NCBI GenBank assembly: GCA_963691705.1
Contig: OY829546.1
Coordinates: 9,496,001-9,560,000 of the forward strand
DNA: 64,000 bases
Direction of reading: 5' to 3'
DNA from: Viola odorata
Taxonomy: Eukaryota > Streptophyta > Magnoliopsida > Malpighiales > Violaceae
The number at the start of each line of letters is the position of its first letter. Position 1 is the first letter of the stretch. Of this stretch, positions 24,700-37,804 are shown in pieces. The position numbers were made by a program, and so were the translations under genes. Below the pieces are notes generated by a model that worked only from the letters and a program-made list of their open reading frames with translations, had not been told where the DNA came from and did no database searches.

Positions 24700-25498
24700 T
24701 AATTAATTAATCAATTCACTAATAGCTCGAGAAGAGAATGTCGTAATTCTAAATAAATTGCATGCCATCCATTTTGCGAAGGGTGTACTGAATCCCAGAA
24801 GAATGATTGCTCAGGATATTTGCATACTCCCAACCTTGACACAAGGTTCCAATGGATTCTTGTAATACTTCAAATTCCCTGCCTCACCCAAAAAATTGAT
24901 TTTGAAGAAAAAGAAAAAGAAAATGCAAGGTCTAATTATTATTATAAGTAATTGAATCATCTTTATTCTGTTGATTCTTCTTGATTGCTGAAATGAAAGC
25001 TTTATAAAGATCAAGAATCACATAAACCAGTTTCTTGTGCTCTTTTTCCAATTTTCGAACCGCTCTTCGCAATAGATGGTTGTGGAACTTGGCGATGGAG
25101 TTGTATTCTTGGTTGCATTTCTTGTATGAAGATAGCTGCGTTGACTCAGGCAGGCAGCCATTAGGTTCCATTGCTAATAATACTATTCTTGGAACCCCTA
25201 ACTCATGAATCTGCTTCATCTCCTTCACTAGCTGCTCAGCAACTCTCCCACTAAAGCTTTTGAAATTCTTTAGAAAAACAAGCAATTAATATCAAAGAGT
25301 CAGTCCTAATCTTAATTTTGTAAAGAAAAATCTAATATTTATACCGATTCGTTTCATTTTTACAACTTCAAAATCATATATATACTTGGCTGCAAGTGGA
25401 AAAGAAAAGATGAGCAAAAGTCTCAGTATAATAAGACTAATTTGTTGGATTTTGGACAATGGGACTAGTGCGTTTAGTACCGTAACATATGGACGCAT
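24700..25498 (-). pseudogene. GDSL esterase/lipase, second truncated copy
   Basis: Highly similar to the plus-strand copy at 3.5-4.5 kb, including intron sequence upstream of the first coding block. It encodes the FKSF...RVAEQLVKEMKQ, LGVPRIVLL, GCLPESTQLSSYKKCN and FHNHLL stretch, then NPLEPCVKVGS. After GS about 17 bp present in the other copy (the CAATAAAAAGTTTGAAG region) are missing, so the frame shifts before the catalytic DxxHP block and stops after MQIS. It also lacks the block III exon (GxND) and everything N-terminal. It is a clear pseudogene. Confidence 0.85.
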
Positions 25499-25969
25499 AT
25501 GTTGAGTATATTTAATTATATAGTATAACGTTAATATAAAATTTATTGGACCAATTTAAAAATCTAATAAAATTAAAAGGTCTAATTATCTAATTAATAC
25601 AGTACGAAGGCACAATCTATAATTGTGCAGAATTTATTGGACTTGGCGATGGAGTTGTATCCTTGGTTGCATTTTAAAATCTAAAGCTGAAGTAATGAGT
25701 ACATAATTTGATTATATATTTATTTTTCTATTTTACATATAATTTTGGCGCCGGTGAATTTAGAAATACATGTAATTTATTCTATATTATATATTCATAA
25801 CCTGAGCCCATTCCCATTTTGGAAAAAATAAAGAAATAAAGCGAACAATCAAACAAAAAACCTAAAAAAGTGCTAAAAGAAAACTCATCCATGAACTAAG
25901 AAGAATACTGTGCACAAAATAAGGTGGTAAGATTGCAAAATAGTTAACTACCACAACTCAATCTCAAGC
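25499..25969. other. Intergenic gap, no feature seen
   Basis: AT-rich. A short piece at about 25640-25672 (TTGGCGATGGAGTTGTAT...) repeats sequence from the GDSL coding region at 25091-25120, suggesting a further small duplicated fragment. The right end contains the 3' untranslated region of the editing-factor gene. Confidence 0.4.
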
Positions 25970-28792
25970 TCATTGCCTGGGACGACCTCGGCTGTATTTT
26001 GGTGGGTTGATCTTGGCTACATCAACAACAATCATCCACCCATTGATGATCTGAAAGAAGTGCAGAGAAAATTGAGCTCAGTGAGTAATGCTATGAATAC
26101 TAACAAATCGTATAAAATATTACGGACTGGTGTGGCATAATCCAAATGGTGTGCTTTAATTCACTTTAAGACCCCACCCCTTGAAATACACAATCGAGAT
26201 TATGTCACAACAGTTCGTAATAAAAAATCGTAGGATATGTTATTATGTGAAACATTTTCATTAAAAAAGTGTTAAAGAGATGAAGGGAGGGATGCATTAA
26301 TAAGGTGTTAAAAGAACTGAAAAGGAGGGCTAGTGGCCAAGCCTACCTTCCCATTCATCTCTTTTAGTGCTTCCGCTGCGGCCTCTTCTGTGGTATACTC
26401 TACAAAGGCATAACCTTTTGACCTTTTAGAAATCTTGTCCATTATTATTTTAACTGTCACGGACAGGAATTGCATTAGTACTTACTCACCATTTCTAAGG
26501 AAAGGATACAAATTTTATTCATGGGTGAAAGAAAAACAATGCGTACCCTCAACAAGCTCGCCAAAGCCCTCAAATGCTGCCCGTAAGGTTTTTTCAGATG
26601 TATAGAATGACAAACCTGTAGAGAATGAAGATGGCAAAGCACTTGCATCACTCAGAAAGAAGAAAAAATAAGACTGCGCAAAAACATAAAAAAGGTGTAG
26701 ACACAAACCAGTGAATTATGGTACGAAAAAACTCACGCATGGCTTTCCCTACAAATGCACTTCATATTCGTGGAAGTAAAAAGGTTTACAGCCTCAAATA
26801 CATATCTTACTTTACTATATGAAAGGAGAGGTACTGCTAGAAAAAAGAGAATCAATACTCTGGTTGAGCCTAAGTGAGGAATTGGTAAACTTTTCATCAG
26901 TTAGTACTCAAAAAAACATTGACATCCAAATGCAACTCGTTTTTTGGTGATAGGACCAACGCAAAGATTTTGTAGGAAAGAACTTGTGGAATTTCAACAG
27001 TTATGCACTTCACCAAAAAAGCAAGTAAGAGTTAAAGAACACAAAACTAATAAGGTAATTTGAAGGTGCAACATACCAGTTACAAAAAGCTTCTTTGTTT
27101 TAACAGGAGCTGTTTGATCTGCTTTTGAAGAATTCAGTATATCTGAAGGATTACCGGCATTACCACCTGGAAAAATACATTTTACTGACATTAGATTGGA
27201 AAAGTTGCCACAGTGAACACATTTTCCATTACATTGAATTCAAACTACTTGTGATTGGCTATTCTCAAAGCTCAAAGTATAGTACTCCAATTTCCAGATT
27301 CCTGAACCTCAAAGGGTTACTGCCAGAAACAATATTCTGGCACGAATGACATCCTTCGCTACATTGGGAATAGATGTGTGTATCAAGCCCCGAGTAGAGG
27401 GCTATGATTTAAAGTGTAAACAACAGAGTGAATTGGAGTAAGAAGCCTGTTAAAGGGAACCAATTCAACTCTGTTGAAGGAGGGCTACCGAATAACAACA
27501 ATATAAAGGAAAAACTTATCTACAGTTTTCTTTCAGGAAAAAAACAACAGCAACAGACCTCCATAATCCTTATTTTCTGACTCAAAATTCTTATCAGGCT
27601 GAACAGATAAAACACCAGGCACACCTACAAAAATTACATATTCAACCTTAATTAATTGGCAGAATACCTTAAAGTCAAAGCATCAATTGAGAGGGTTAGA
27701 AAAACAAAAACTCACCTGCTAGCTCCTTTGCGCATTCCTCATCAAGTTCGCAACAAAACCCAAAATTAGATTGCCAGGAGACATGATATATACAAATTTG
27801 TGCATCCTTCTCACTGCGAGAAAAGAAAAAATACTTTCCCATTGAACACAACAATTTGATACCATTAATCATGTAGTCTCATTGGTAAAAAAATATCACT
27901 TACTTCCCCAAAACCTTAGTTAGTATTTGGGCATAGTAGTCAACCATTTGTGCCTTTGTAACGACCCCAACTGCTGGCTTATCCATTCTGACTAGCCAGT
28001 GCCTGGTATTTCCAGCCGGAAACAACAATGTACTCCCAGTTTGTGAGTTTGAAACAGAACTCAAACTTAAACTCGAACTATAATCTTTTGTTTCAGAACC
28101 ATAATCAGGGTCCAGTCTAACCGATAAAACCCCAGGCAGGCCTACAGCACAAGCACATTGCAAACCATTCACACTCAGTAACCATTAACCAAAACAAAAA
28201 TCCCACAAATTACAAATCCTGTACAATCATAATGTCAATTAATCATATGCATAGATGCACGTACTGGCGAGCTTGCACGAAGTTTCTTCATCAATTTTAC
28301 AGCAAAATCCAAAATGGGTTTCACAAGAAGCATCGTATATACACATCCTCGCATCCTGTTCACTATTATGAAATACACAGAAATTCTCAAGCTTCAGCAA
28401 CCTAAGAAAATAGAATAATTGAAAGAAAAAAGGAAACAATAGTAGAGTTTAAAACATACCCACCTGCTCAAAACTCTTTCTAGAGTCTTGACATAGTAAT
28501 CAATGATTTCTGGCTTGGAATTGACACCTTGCAGAGGACCCTCCATGACCACCATCCAATATTGGTTGGTGTTTTGGGTGTTACTGACAGTGACAGGTGC
28601 AGACTTTGATGAAGAAGTTATGGGTGTTGGTGATGCTTGTGTTCTTGTTGATAAGGATGTGCAAGAAATGACAGAACTGCATAAAGAAAGGTTCTTTGGG
28701 GTATTTTTGGTAATGGGATTGAAGAGTTTGGTGTTAAAGGTGGAAGCTTTGACGGTGAGGGTGGTGTAGAGTGAAGGGGAGAGTGCCTCCAT
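25970..28792 (-). CDS. ORRM1: ORRM1-like plastid RNA-editing factor (RIP-RIP-RRM)
   Basis: Organelle RRM protein 1 is a component of chloroplast C-to-U editosomes, where it binds RNA and PPR editing factors. Nine exons: 28464-28792, 28265-28362, 27904-28141, 27716-27813, 27559-27624, 27077-27166, 26547-26615, 26347-26453, 25970-26050. Every junction is GT-AG and in frame, giving 391 aa. It has a Ser/Thr-rich N-terminus suited to a transit peptide (1-70), then two RIP/MORF-type domains (about 77-163, YWMVVMEGP; about 188-275, RHWLVRMDKP), then an RRM (about 302-378) with RNP2 LFVTGL and RNP1 KGYAFVEY. The two RIP domains plus C-terminal RRM is the ORRM1 signature. The start at MEALSP was chosen because the next upstream Met (28861) adds residues unlike a transit peptide. 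It looks intact. Confidence 0.93.
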
Positions 28793-30250
28793 GGTGTTGA
28801 GCTCTAAGGTTTCATAGAGAGCATAAGATGACTGATATTGTTTGGGGAATCTAACTATCATCTGGTCTGCTCCAACTTATAGCTGTTTTGATTTGATGAG
28901 TACTTATTTTTCGAATGAATTGACATGTCGTTCGTCACGACAGCTTCGTCGTTTGCCAGAGTTATGCTACCAAATTACCAATTGTTTGAATATAAAATTA
29001 TTTTTCAACCATTGATACCCTAATACTCATCTTAGATTTACATGCACCGAATGTATATTAAAAGTTGAAAGATTATACCGATCGTGCCTTGAAATGGATT
29101 AAGTCTCAAGGGAGTAAATAAATGTAAAATGGTTAAATGTTAAATTTTTTTGATAAAATTTAAGAAAATATATTATAAATGGTCCCATTAATAGTTTAAT
29201 TAAATTTTGTATTGGATATAATTAATATATGGGTCTCAACTAGTGTTTTTGGAACCGGAGCGGACCGGCCGGTTCGGTCCGGTTCAACCGGATTTTTTGG
29301 GTTTTCGGTCTGATTCGGCCTATCGGACCGAAATGCATGTGACCCAGGTTAGACCGGCCGAACCGGCCAGTTTTTTGACAACCGGCGAACCGGCCGGTTC
29401 GATAGCAACCCGGCTGGTTCAATGCAAAACGACGCCGTTTTTATTTTTAATTTTTTTTAATTTTTTTTTAAAAATGGAAAAAATTATGTGTCTAACCAAA
29501 ACGGCGCCGTTTTGGTTGGTTAATTTTTTTATTTTATTTTTGAAAATTTGATGGGCCGGCCCATTCCAAGCATGGGTCAGCCCATCAGAATTTAAAAACC
29601 AGCCGATTCAATCCGGTTAAATTATTTAAGATTGAACGGTTCGATATGTGTCCGGTTCAAAACGGTCCAATGATTCAATCCGGTTTTTTCCGATTGAACC
29701 CGATCGAACCATAAAATTTCTATTTCCGGTTCGCTGTCCGGTCCGGTTCCAAAAATATTGGTTTCAACAATAATGTATAAGAAAAAAAATAAAAAGTGAT
29801 AAAAAATACATAAATCCTATACGTAAGTAAAAGAAATGACTAGTGAGGTATAAGTTTAATAAAGGAGAAAGAAATAATAAATAAATGGGAGTTAAAGGTT
29901 AACCCTACCTACAAAGATGAACACTTCACCCTCATTTAAGTTAACCCTTACCCTTCTCCTAACTTACCCCACCATAAAAAAACACTACCAAACTTGATTA
30001 AAAGAGGGGAAAGATTACAAGGGTTAAACCAAACACACGTGAGGTTCAATGGTGGTTTAAGTTTAATCATCTTTGTCTATTAATAAGGTTACAATGAGGT
30101 TCTGATTTTCACTATTACACTATAAATGGAATGGCAGACAAACCATTTTGCCAGTAAAAATTGCTGTAGCCGACAATAAAAAGTGACTTGTTCATTACAA
30201 AACTCATGAGATACCGGAAATTGTACATTGTGCGTCTCTCTGTAAGTAAA
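28793..30250. other. Intergenic region with a hAT-type MITE
   Basis: No gene seen. It holds the ORRM1 promoter side (right of 28792), the MITE at 29241-29760, and at about 29890-30060 a stretch rich in TTAACCC/GGGTTAA motifs in both orientations that may be another small element. The 3' untranslated region of the MFS transporter adjoins 30250. Confidence 0.45.
29241..29760. mobile_element. hAT-like MITE, 520 bp, CCGGTT-rich
   Basis: Terminal inverted repeats TAGTGTTTTTGGAACCGGA and the inverse of TCCGGTTCCAAAAATATTG enclose a sequence packed with AACCGG/CCGGTT and GGACCG motifs in both orientations, able to form extensive secondary structure. An 8-bp target duplication with one mismatch (GTCTCAAC 29233-29240, GTTTCAAC 29761-29768) fits hAT-type insertion. 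The internal open frames are repeats of the motif, not genes. Confidence 0.75.
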
Positions 30251-33200
30251 TTAGTTTAGAAGTTGAGTCTCAATGTCTTCCTCCGAGTCCCGGCTCGAAT
30301 GCGCTTCTGGTTTGAGCATGCAAGCATAGCATAAAGAAATCACCTGAGCAGTCAAATAGTCAATATATTAGATAGCCTTGGGTCCGCATGTGCGTGCGCG
30401 TGTGCGAGCAAGAGAGAAGGGGAAGGGTACTAATGGTGTGAGGTGTTACCATGCATACAGATGCGAGTACGATGCTGAAACCTTTGCAATTGAAAGGGGC
30501 ATCACCAGATAGGAACCATGCTAAAACAGGAATTCATTCGATCTGGTAAGTACAGAGAGGAAAAACTGCCAAATGGTCTAGACTAAACTGAGAAAACATT
30601 TAAGATTCACAACTCACAAGTCAACGGACTCATCGCGAGAGGAGATAACAAGCTCGATATTGATTCAACACCAGCCACAAATCCTTGTGCTTTTCCCTGT
30701 AATTAACCATTAAACAGTGTAAGTAATGGAGTTAAATCCTATACAAAAGGTAGTGATTTAAGCTACAATTCTATAGGAGGATTTAAATAATTCAACTTGG
30801 CCTGAAGTTTTCTGTCATTTCATTATATGGGTGCGCTCAGCCGCTCAAACAAGCTGGAAGTAAATTCACCATTCTAAATCCACACCAACAACAGTAATCA
30901 TTGCCACCAATTTATTCTTGTTTTAGTTAAGTAACGAAAATGTCAGGGTTACTGGTCAAGTTTTGCAAAAGATTTTACACTCGTATCAGAATTTAAGATA
31001 ACATAATCGTTCTTCAGTAACATGTTCTATCAACTGCAAAACTGTAAACGTGTTCCATATGAATCCAAATCAAATGTAGAAATACTTGAGACGTCTAGTG
31101 AAAGACTTGTTTAGAAAACCTGATTTGTCGCACTTGATGCCTTGGAAATAATGGCATAAGTCTGAAATTGAGAACACAACACAAATGGTGCAGCAGTAGC
31201 TGTTAGAACCAATGCAAGACAATGATTGCTGTTTCACATAGGGATAAAAGGGGAGTTTATGATATAATACTTACAGAAGGTGTCACAAGGACATAAATGG
31301 CTCCAAATGAGGCACTCAAGTATGGTACCTGCATCGACAAATCACAAATGTTAGCCTCGAGTGGTAAAGGGATACTTTTTCTTTCAAGTTTGAACTCATT
31401 TACCAACAAAAACAGACTAAGTCACTAACAAATAAGGGAGATAAAGAGGTAGAGAAACTCAAAATTTTCACTCTAGGCCAAAGGCAGGTAAAGATAACGT
31501 GCATACCCAAGGTGCCCATGCCAAGCCGTATAGCAATGCCTGTTCAGGAATAGCATCATTAGAATTATTTTTTCCTTTCTAGGTTTGTGTATGAGCAGGG
31601 GAAGAAAACTTACGTAAGCAATTGATGCAAGCAATGCTAGACATAGAATCACTTTCTCTCCAACCAGCGGATTGATAAGAGGTAATAACACAATCTGGAA
31701 ACAAGCCACATGCTACGAGTTAGGCAGAAGTTTCTGAGAATCAAATACGCTTCAATTTTTTATTGGTGAGTAGTACTACTTTTTTTTTTAATCAGGTTTT
31801 GTTAGTAAATAGTGCTAACACTAGAAAACTGCTACCATATTAGATAGACTTTGGTAGTCACATCTGCAGGTTTTTCAACTTATTAGTAATATCTATTCCT
31901 TCCCCGTCTAAGTAAGCAAAAAGAAACATCTAGAGGAAAGCACCCGTGTACAACAAGCTGAGAATAAGGAAATGAGCAAAAGGTATAAATTATTTGAACA
32001 AAAGAGAATAGGAAAGAACCCCAACAATTTTCTTTAACCAAGTACAGCTTTTGAGGTTTATGGAGGAAAAAGAAAAAGGCACCAGGAAAAAAAACATACC
32101 TGGGATAAAATTTCACCAATTTCAACCATCGATAGAATTTCTGAATATTGATTCTTGTTAAAACCAAACACTGCCTTTAGATAGTACTGCATGGACAGTT
32201 AGAGGGCAACCACACATTCAACTACATAATTTTGATTTGCATTGTGCAATATTTTCAACTGAAGTTGGCACCAGCAAGTCAATCAGTACAATATAATGTT
32301 ACATATAGAGGAGGTACTTACTAATAAAACAGAGCTGATGCCAGACATTCCCAACTGATAGAAAAACATAACAAAGGAAATGCCTCTAAGTGTTGGGCTG
32401 AAAGGTAAAATAGAACTCTTTAGCTTGAGAGATACGGATGAAGGGCAATTATTCACTCTTTTTTTCCCATTTGAGAAGCATAAAGACAATAATAGGCGGG
32501 AAAACATAGGTTGAAAGGAAAGTGAAGCTTAAAATATTCAGGTTGAAATGTAGTAATACTTAGAAATGAAGTTGAGAACGGAGATGTATCTTGAGCACTA
32601 ATACAGAATTTTTTTGAAAGAAGTACCTGCTAAGCACTATCATTGCAGCATCTCTCATTGATTCATACCGTTTACGGAGAACCATAACTGTCTTGGTCAA
32701 GATTGCTGAATCTTGGTCCCTGCTTTGACTCTGTTTGACTGTCTCAATTAGAAAGAATTGCATATAGATGGGACAAAAGAGCAAGAGACCGATTGAAACC
32801 TGAATAAAAAAGACCAAGCATGAGATAGATACGGATAGTCAAAAACAGAAGAAATTAAAGATGTAATGAAAATGAAAATATGAAAAAGATGGATGGGTTG
32901 TGACCAAAAGGCTAATCATTTAAGTCAGAATGGACTTACCACAAAGATGTATCTCTGAGGGAGAAAACGTGCCAGGACATTGCCTAAGAGATGAGAAGCA
33001 GACAAAAGGCCAGTCATCCAACTGAAAATTGCAGCTCTCTTCCCTTCTTTGACAAAATCTGCCTAATAAAAGAAGGAAAACGATGACCCTTGACATTCTC
33101 TATCCATGACTTTCTATCTGGGGGAAGAACCCTTACCGCATAGGCAACAGATATGCAAAAGATGCTCCCTTGACTTAGAATAAATGATAATGTCCGAATC

Positions 33201-35356
33201 ACATAGTAAGCATATACAAATCCCCTCGATTGCTTCCAAGCAAGTATGGCTGAACCAATAAACAAGCCAACAAAAAAAGAAACCATAAATCAGCAGAATT
33301 ATCTTGATTGCAGCACTATTTACCTATTGCATTGCATAGGACTGAAAATAAATATATGGCACTCTGTTTGGGTATGCAAAAGCTTAGTTTAGTCAGTGAT
33401 AGACATTGGAGTTATTTTCTAAGCATTCCTGTCTTTGTAACACAAACTGAGACTCAAATGAAAGCAAATGACAGCCACATCATTGCCTCGCTTCAGGTAG
33501 ATAGCACAATGAAACACCAACCCACTAGCCAACATTTCGTAATCTTTTAGGATGTAGCCTGAATTCAGATATAGCTGGATAGTTCTTTTGACATCTTACA
33601 CTTCTCTTCACCAAATCACTAAAAAATGAATAAATTGGTGCCTAGGCATGTTTATCCAAGGCGATGCATGCTTGAATATTAGTACAATTTTTTAAAGAAA
33701 AAAATGTATGTAGCTTGTTTCAGTAGAATTCATAAGAAAATGTCCACTGGCAGAATTATTTTTGTCCACTTCATAAATGAAACACATGAGGCACATACCA
33801 AAAGGGAATATCGATGTGGATATGGTGAGAAGGAGAAGTGGTTTACGACCACGCTCATCCGCAAGTTGGCCTAAGAGTGGCAACATCAGCATCTTGAAAA
33901 CTCCAACCACCTATGGGCAATGAGATGAGGCCTTTCTGTTATGAGTCTTAAAAAAAGGAAATTCAATTTGGATATTTAAATCATAGATATTATGGTTTCA
34001 TAGTCATGGACATGGAAAGCTGATGTATATTCTTAACATAGTGCCGTGATCTAATTCTGCAGTCCCTCCCATTTTAAATAAAGATGACTAAATAGTAAAG
34101 GAAAACTTATTCTGGAGTCCGTCAAATTAGGGGCCAGTTAAACCTTTATCCCTGTAATATCTAAATTTCAGCCCTTATCAGTTAACTGACTAATTTGGAG
34201 ATCCTCGCATCAAGTGTATTGGCAAAACCTGAACTCAAAGGAGGAGTAAGCATGCAAATCAAAATTGGAGAAAGTTGTATGGAGATGATCATGCAGTAAG
34301 CAGCAAACACTTACATGGTCCATGGTGTAGGCAGAATAACAATCATGAATACCATTCTTGGGACATTCAGCAAGACTAAAGATTCTACAAGAACCAAAGT
34401 TTCAAGCAACTAAAATAATAAGTCAGGCCAAAGAAAAATGCATTCCTTATGTCTCTCTGGTTAAAGCTATGTAAAAAACACCAGTACCCTCTAACCAAAA
34501 AGAACATGCTAGTGAACTGTTTAAAATTAGTAATTTTCTTATGAACTGCCTAAAGATCAGTGGTTTTCTTTCTTAAACTGAGTAAGTGATATCCATAATG
34601 CAGAGATGGACAAGTTAATTGCTGATATTGTTCTCTATCGAGTCAGTAATCCATTCCCTTCGAATCTAAGGCTCAAAGATGGATCCAGGCGCTTTCCAGA
34701 GGCGAAGACTGATACTGAAAACGTGGTTGGACCTATGCCTACTATGTCTGTGAGGAAGTTGGGCTTCTACATAAAATTAAGTTCTTCAATCAGGTTAGAA
34801 AGCACTCCCTTTCCTTATCAACAAACAGAAAGGTTAATTCTCAAAAAAAAAAAAAAAAAACAGATAGGTTAAGAACTCCCTTTTGACGTCAAGACAGTGA
34901 TGCCACCATTCTTTGTATAGTTGGAGAAAAAAGAATAACATGATGATCTTTCCGACAAAAATGAAAAGCAAACCTTTTATTAAAAGAAGGCATCCTAATC
35001 AGCCCAACCAATTTATTGAAGAAAGAAAAAAATAAAGCCAAAATTCAACAACCAATTTGCCCGTTTCTTCATTTTCTTCCACTCTCCCTTACTTTTCACC
35101 AAGAAATTAAATAAATTTAAACAAGAAAATAAGATAAGTAGGAAACGGAAGAAAGCATTATTACTGTTTGTTGAACCCCATGGATGTAGATAGCCTCAGA
35201 GCAAGTGGTGTGGCCAGGACAAAGGGCATTAGTAACAACATCAACAAGAACAGAAACAGTCATCTCCTCGGCAATCCAGTGAACACATAACGGCAACAGC
35301 AAATGCAGTAAAGGCCTCAGCTCCTTAAACCCGTTAATACAATCCGTCAGCACCAT
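30251..35356 (-). CDS. MFS transporter, HIAT/tetracycline-resistance-like
   Basis: Major facilitator of the hippocampus-abundant-transcript-like family; substrate unknown in plants. Fourteen exons: 35165-35356, 33799-33910, 33137-33249, 32940-33062, 32627-32799, 32322-32397, 32100-32186, 31614-31694, 31507-31539, 31275-31328, 31120-31161, 30618-30696, 30450-30520, 30251-30343. All junctions are GT-AG and in frame, giving 442 aa. MFS motif A is [12 protein letters not shown] (about 78-89), between the second and third membrane helices. Other conserved stretches are [42 protein letters not shown] and NCKGFSIV. The acidic, Ser-rich tail after the last helix ([15 protein letters not shown]) is presumably cytosolic. 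The family is multi-helix, and the length is normal for it. It resembles the Arabidopsis At5g42210-type protein. No lesions seen; a cryptic exon lies in intron 1. Confidence 0.92.
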
Positions 35357-35941
35357 TAATGCTATTTCAAAAGCTTTCCTGCTTTGACCAAGTTTTTTTG
35401 TTTTTTGAATGGAGTTTTCTTGAGAGAAATCAAGAAGATTTTGCAGAACAAAGAGAGAATTAAAGAAGGGACACGGTCACAGGGAAGAGGAATTCGTTTT
35501 AAAAGGGAGGGAAAGGGATGTTGATAACGGGACAAGAAAACTACTTGACGTATTAGGCAAAAGGATGTATCTTGACTCTTGAGGGAGGAGTTGTGGACTT
35601 GTGGTGAGCCTGGTGAGTGGTGACAAAAACCGATGGGGCATTCAGCAGTGAGGAGTTGTAGTGATAGTGATGTATTAGAATGGATGCTGTAGTTGGAGTC
35701 GAGGGGTGAGGGCTTAGTTCATGAATGTTGATTGAATGAATTTTCAGTGGTAATTTTGGTAATAAACTCCTCAAATACATTTTAAAAAATCCGCCAATAT
35801 AATTAAAATTTAAGGAAAAAGAAATGAATGAATGAAAAAATTAAAGGGAAAAAAAAGGAGGAAAAAGCTTATATTATATGTTTATTTTTTTTGTAAGAAA
35901 TGTGCAGCAATTTAAGGAGATTTCCTACTAGTAGATAGTTA

Positions 35942-36949
35942 GGTAGCGTTTGGTTCATGAAATCTTACTTTCCCCTTTGGAATCACTCTCCCAGTAGAGT
36001 GATGGAGGGGAATGTTAGTTTTTTGTGTTTGGTGGGGATTTAAGATTCCCGGGAAACTAACATTATTGTGTTTGTTTTGTACTTGGGAATCCTTAAGGAA
36101 TGTAAAAAAAAAAGACTATTTTATCCTTTTTTTTATATATTTGTGTCTTTGTTATCTTGTTAGGTGTCTTTTGTTATCTTGTTAGGTGTCTAATTATTTT
36201 TTTTCTATATATACTGTGTTACACAGTTTCTTCTAAACACATTAGATTTTCTCTCTATTTAATTTTCTATCTTTCAACAATCAAAATATCAAATGAGTTT
36301 GCTTCATGACTATGGTTTTTTGCTAGTTAAAAAACATGACAAATGATATAACCTTCGTATTAAAGTCCTTAAAAATTATAGAAAAGTACGACACATATTG
36401 TTCTAGCAATGGAAAAAAAAAATATAACTACAACAATAGACAAGTCTAGGATTGGGATTTCTTGGATGATTTGTTCCAGTTCCTAACCGTATTTTCTTCT
36501 ACCTATTATTATTTACATCATTACTATGTAATTTTTATGTGATTATTATAATTTTGATGTAATTATTCTAATTTTTATGTAATTTTTATTATTTTTATGT
36601 AATTAATATAATTTTTTGTGTAATTAATATAATTTTTATGTAATTAATATAATTTGGCGAAAGTTTTAGAAAACAGAGAAGAAAGAAGACGCTTTATTAG
36701 GTTATTTTTTATAATTAGTTTCAGACAAATGTCATTTAATAAAAAAAATTACTTTCCCCGTAGGGGGAATCACTCTCCCCGCTCCCTAGCCAAGGAATCA
36801 CTTTTCTCCATTTTTTGGAAAGTCAAGGCAGTTAAGGAAAGTTGGATTCCGGGGGAGAGTGATTCCTTGTTGCAACCAAACACAATAAAGTTCGGAATCT
36901 CAAATTCCCGAGTCACTTTCCTTCCTGATTCCGCCAACCAAACGCATCC
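35942..36949. mobile_element. PIF/Harbinger-type (Tourist-like) element, 1,008 bp
   Basis: The left end GGTAGCGTTTGGTT and the inverse of the right end (GGATGCGTTTGGTT) are terminal inverted repeats, and TTA lies directly outside both ends (35939-35941 and 36950-36952), the target duplication of PIF/Harbinger elements. Further inverted similarity inside the ends includes GGAATCACTCTCCC and its inverse. No transposase is visible. It sits between the MFS and NFU4 genes. Confidence 0.8.
36525..36655. repeat. Degenerate tandem repeat inside the Harbinger-type element
   Basis: Irregular tandem units built on TTTTTATGTAATTAATATAA repeat about five times with drift. A second short duplication nearby (TGTTATCTTGTTAGGTGTCT, about 36147-36192) is also within the element. 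Confidence 0.6.
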
Positions 36950-36952
36950 TTA

Positions 36953-37804
36953 ATATATACATAATGTTGTAATTTAACAAGTTTGTGCTCGATTTTATAA
37001 CGTACGTCATAAATTTAAACTATATTATTATAATAATAATTAATAATATAATTAATTTTTTAAAAATATATATATTAGAAACTGATTGTCTTTATATAGA
37101 AATTGTAAGTCAAACAATTAAGTAGAATTTAGAATTCGAGAATTTATATTTATATTTTATTTTCTATTTCTATTAGTACTAAACTGTAGGTTTTGATGGG
37201 TTACCTCATGAATCATGACATATTAAAAAAAAAAAAAATTGTCGACCCATCACTGTGATGGCTATTTAATTTGCATTCAATTGCGACGGCATTTATCGTA
37301 GCATGCTCCCTTATTTCTCCTTCGGCATGTATGTTGGCATTTCTTATTTTTTATTTTGGTAAATTCGAAGTTGAAATAAAAGTATTCTTAAACCACATCC
37401 GAACTAACTTTATTTATATTTAATTAGTGTATTAATATATAAATTGTTTTCAATGTATAATTTTATATAATCAGCTGCTATATTTTATTTAAAAAGTGAA
37501 AGAGTTGAATCACTCGCACCAAATCAACGATGATTCGGAATCCTTTTAGCCTTGTGTCAAGCAAAGAGAAAACAAAACTGAGCGGTAGCCAGCCGTCTTT
37601 TACACAGAGATACAGTGCTCATAAAGCTCTACATTCTCTTAATTTAAACTCGCATTTAGTTTACAAGCAAGATGGAACAGAACCTACCAACAGGCAGAGG
37701 GGGTACTTAACTGACACTTTATTTGCTCATCATGTACAGGGAAAGGTGTGCAGAAATCCCACCCTATACTGAAATGTGGCAACAGGAAAACATGGAAAAT
37801 TACA
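36953..37804. other. Intergenic DNA and NFU4 3' region
   Basis: AT-rich to about 37500; from there to 37804 the base composition becomes more balanced, as expected for the 3' untranslated region of the minus-strand NFU4-like gene. No separate gene seen. Confidence 0.45.

Noticed and set aside
3536..25498. A biosynthetic or defence gene cluster of GDSL esterase, P450, polygalacturonase and NLR
   Set aside because: Three of the four are damaged or truncated, their orientations are mixed, and the families are common singly; duplication and transposon activity explain the neighbourhood better.
34847..34861. A-tract as the poly(A) tail of a retrogene or LINE
   Set aside because: No coding remnant or target duplication could be paired with it; it is an isolated homopolymer in an intron.
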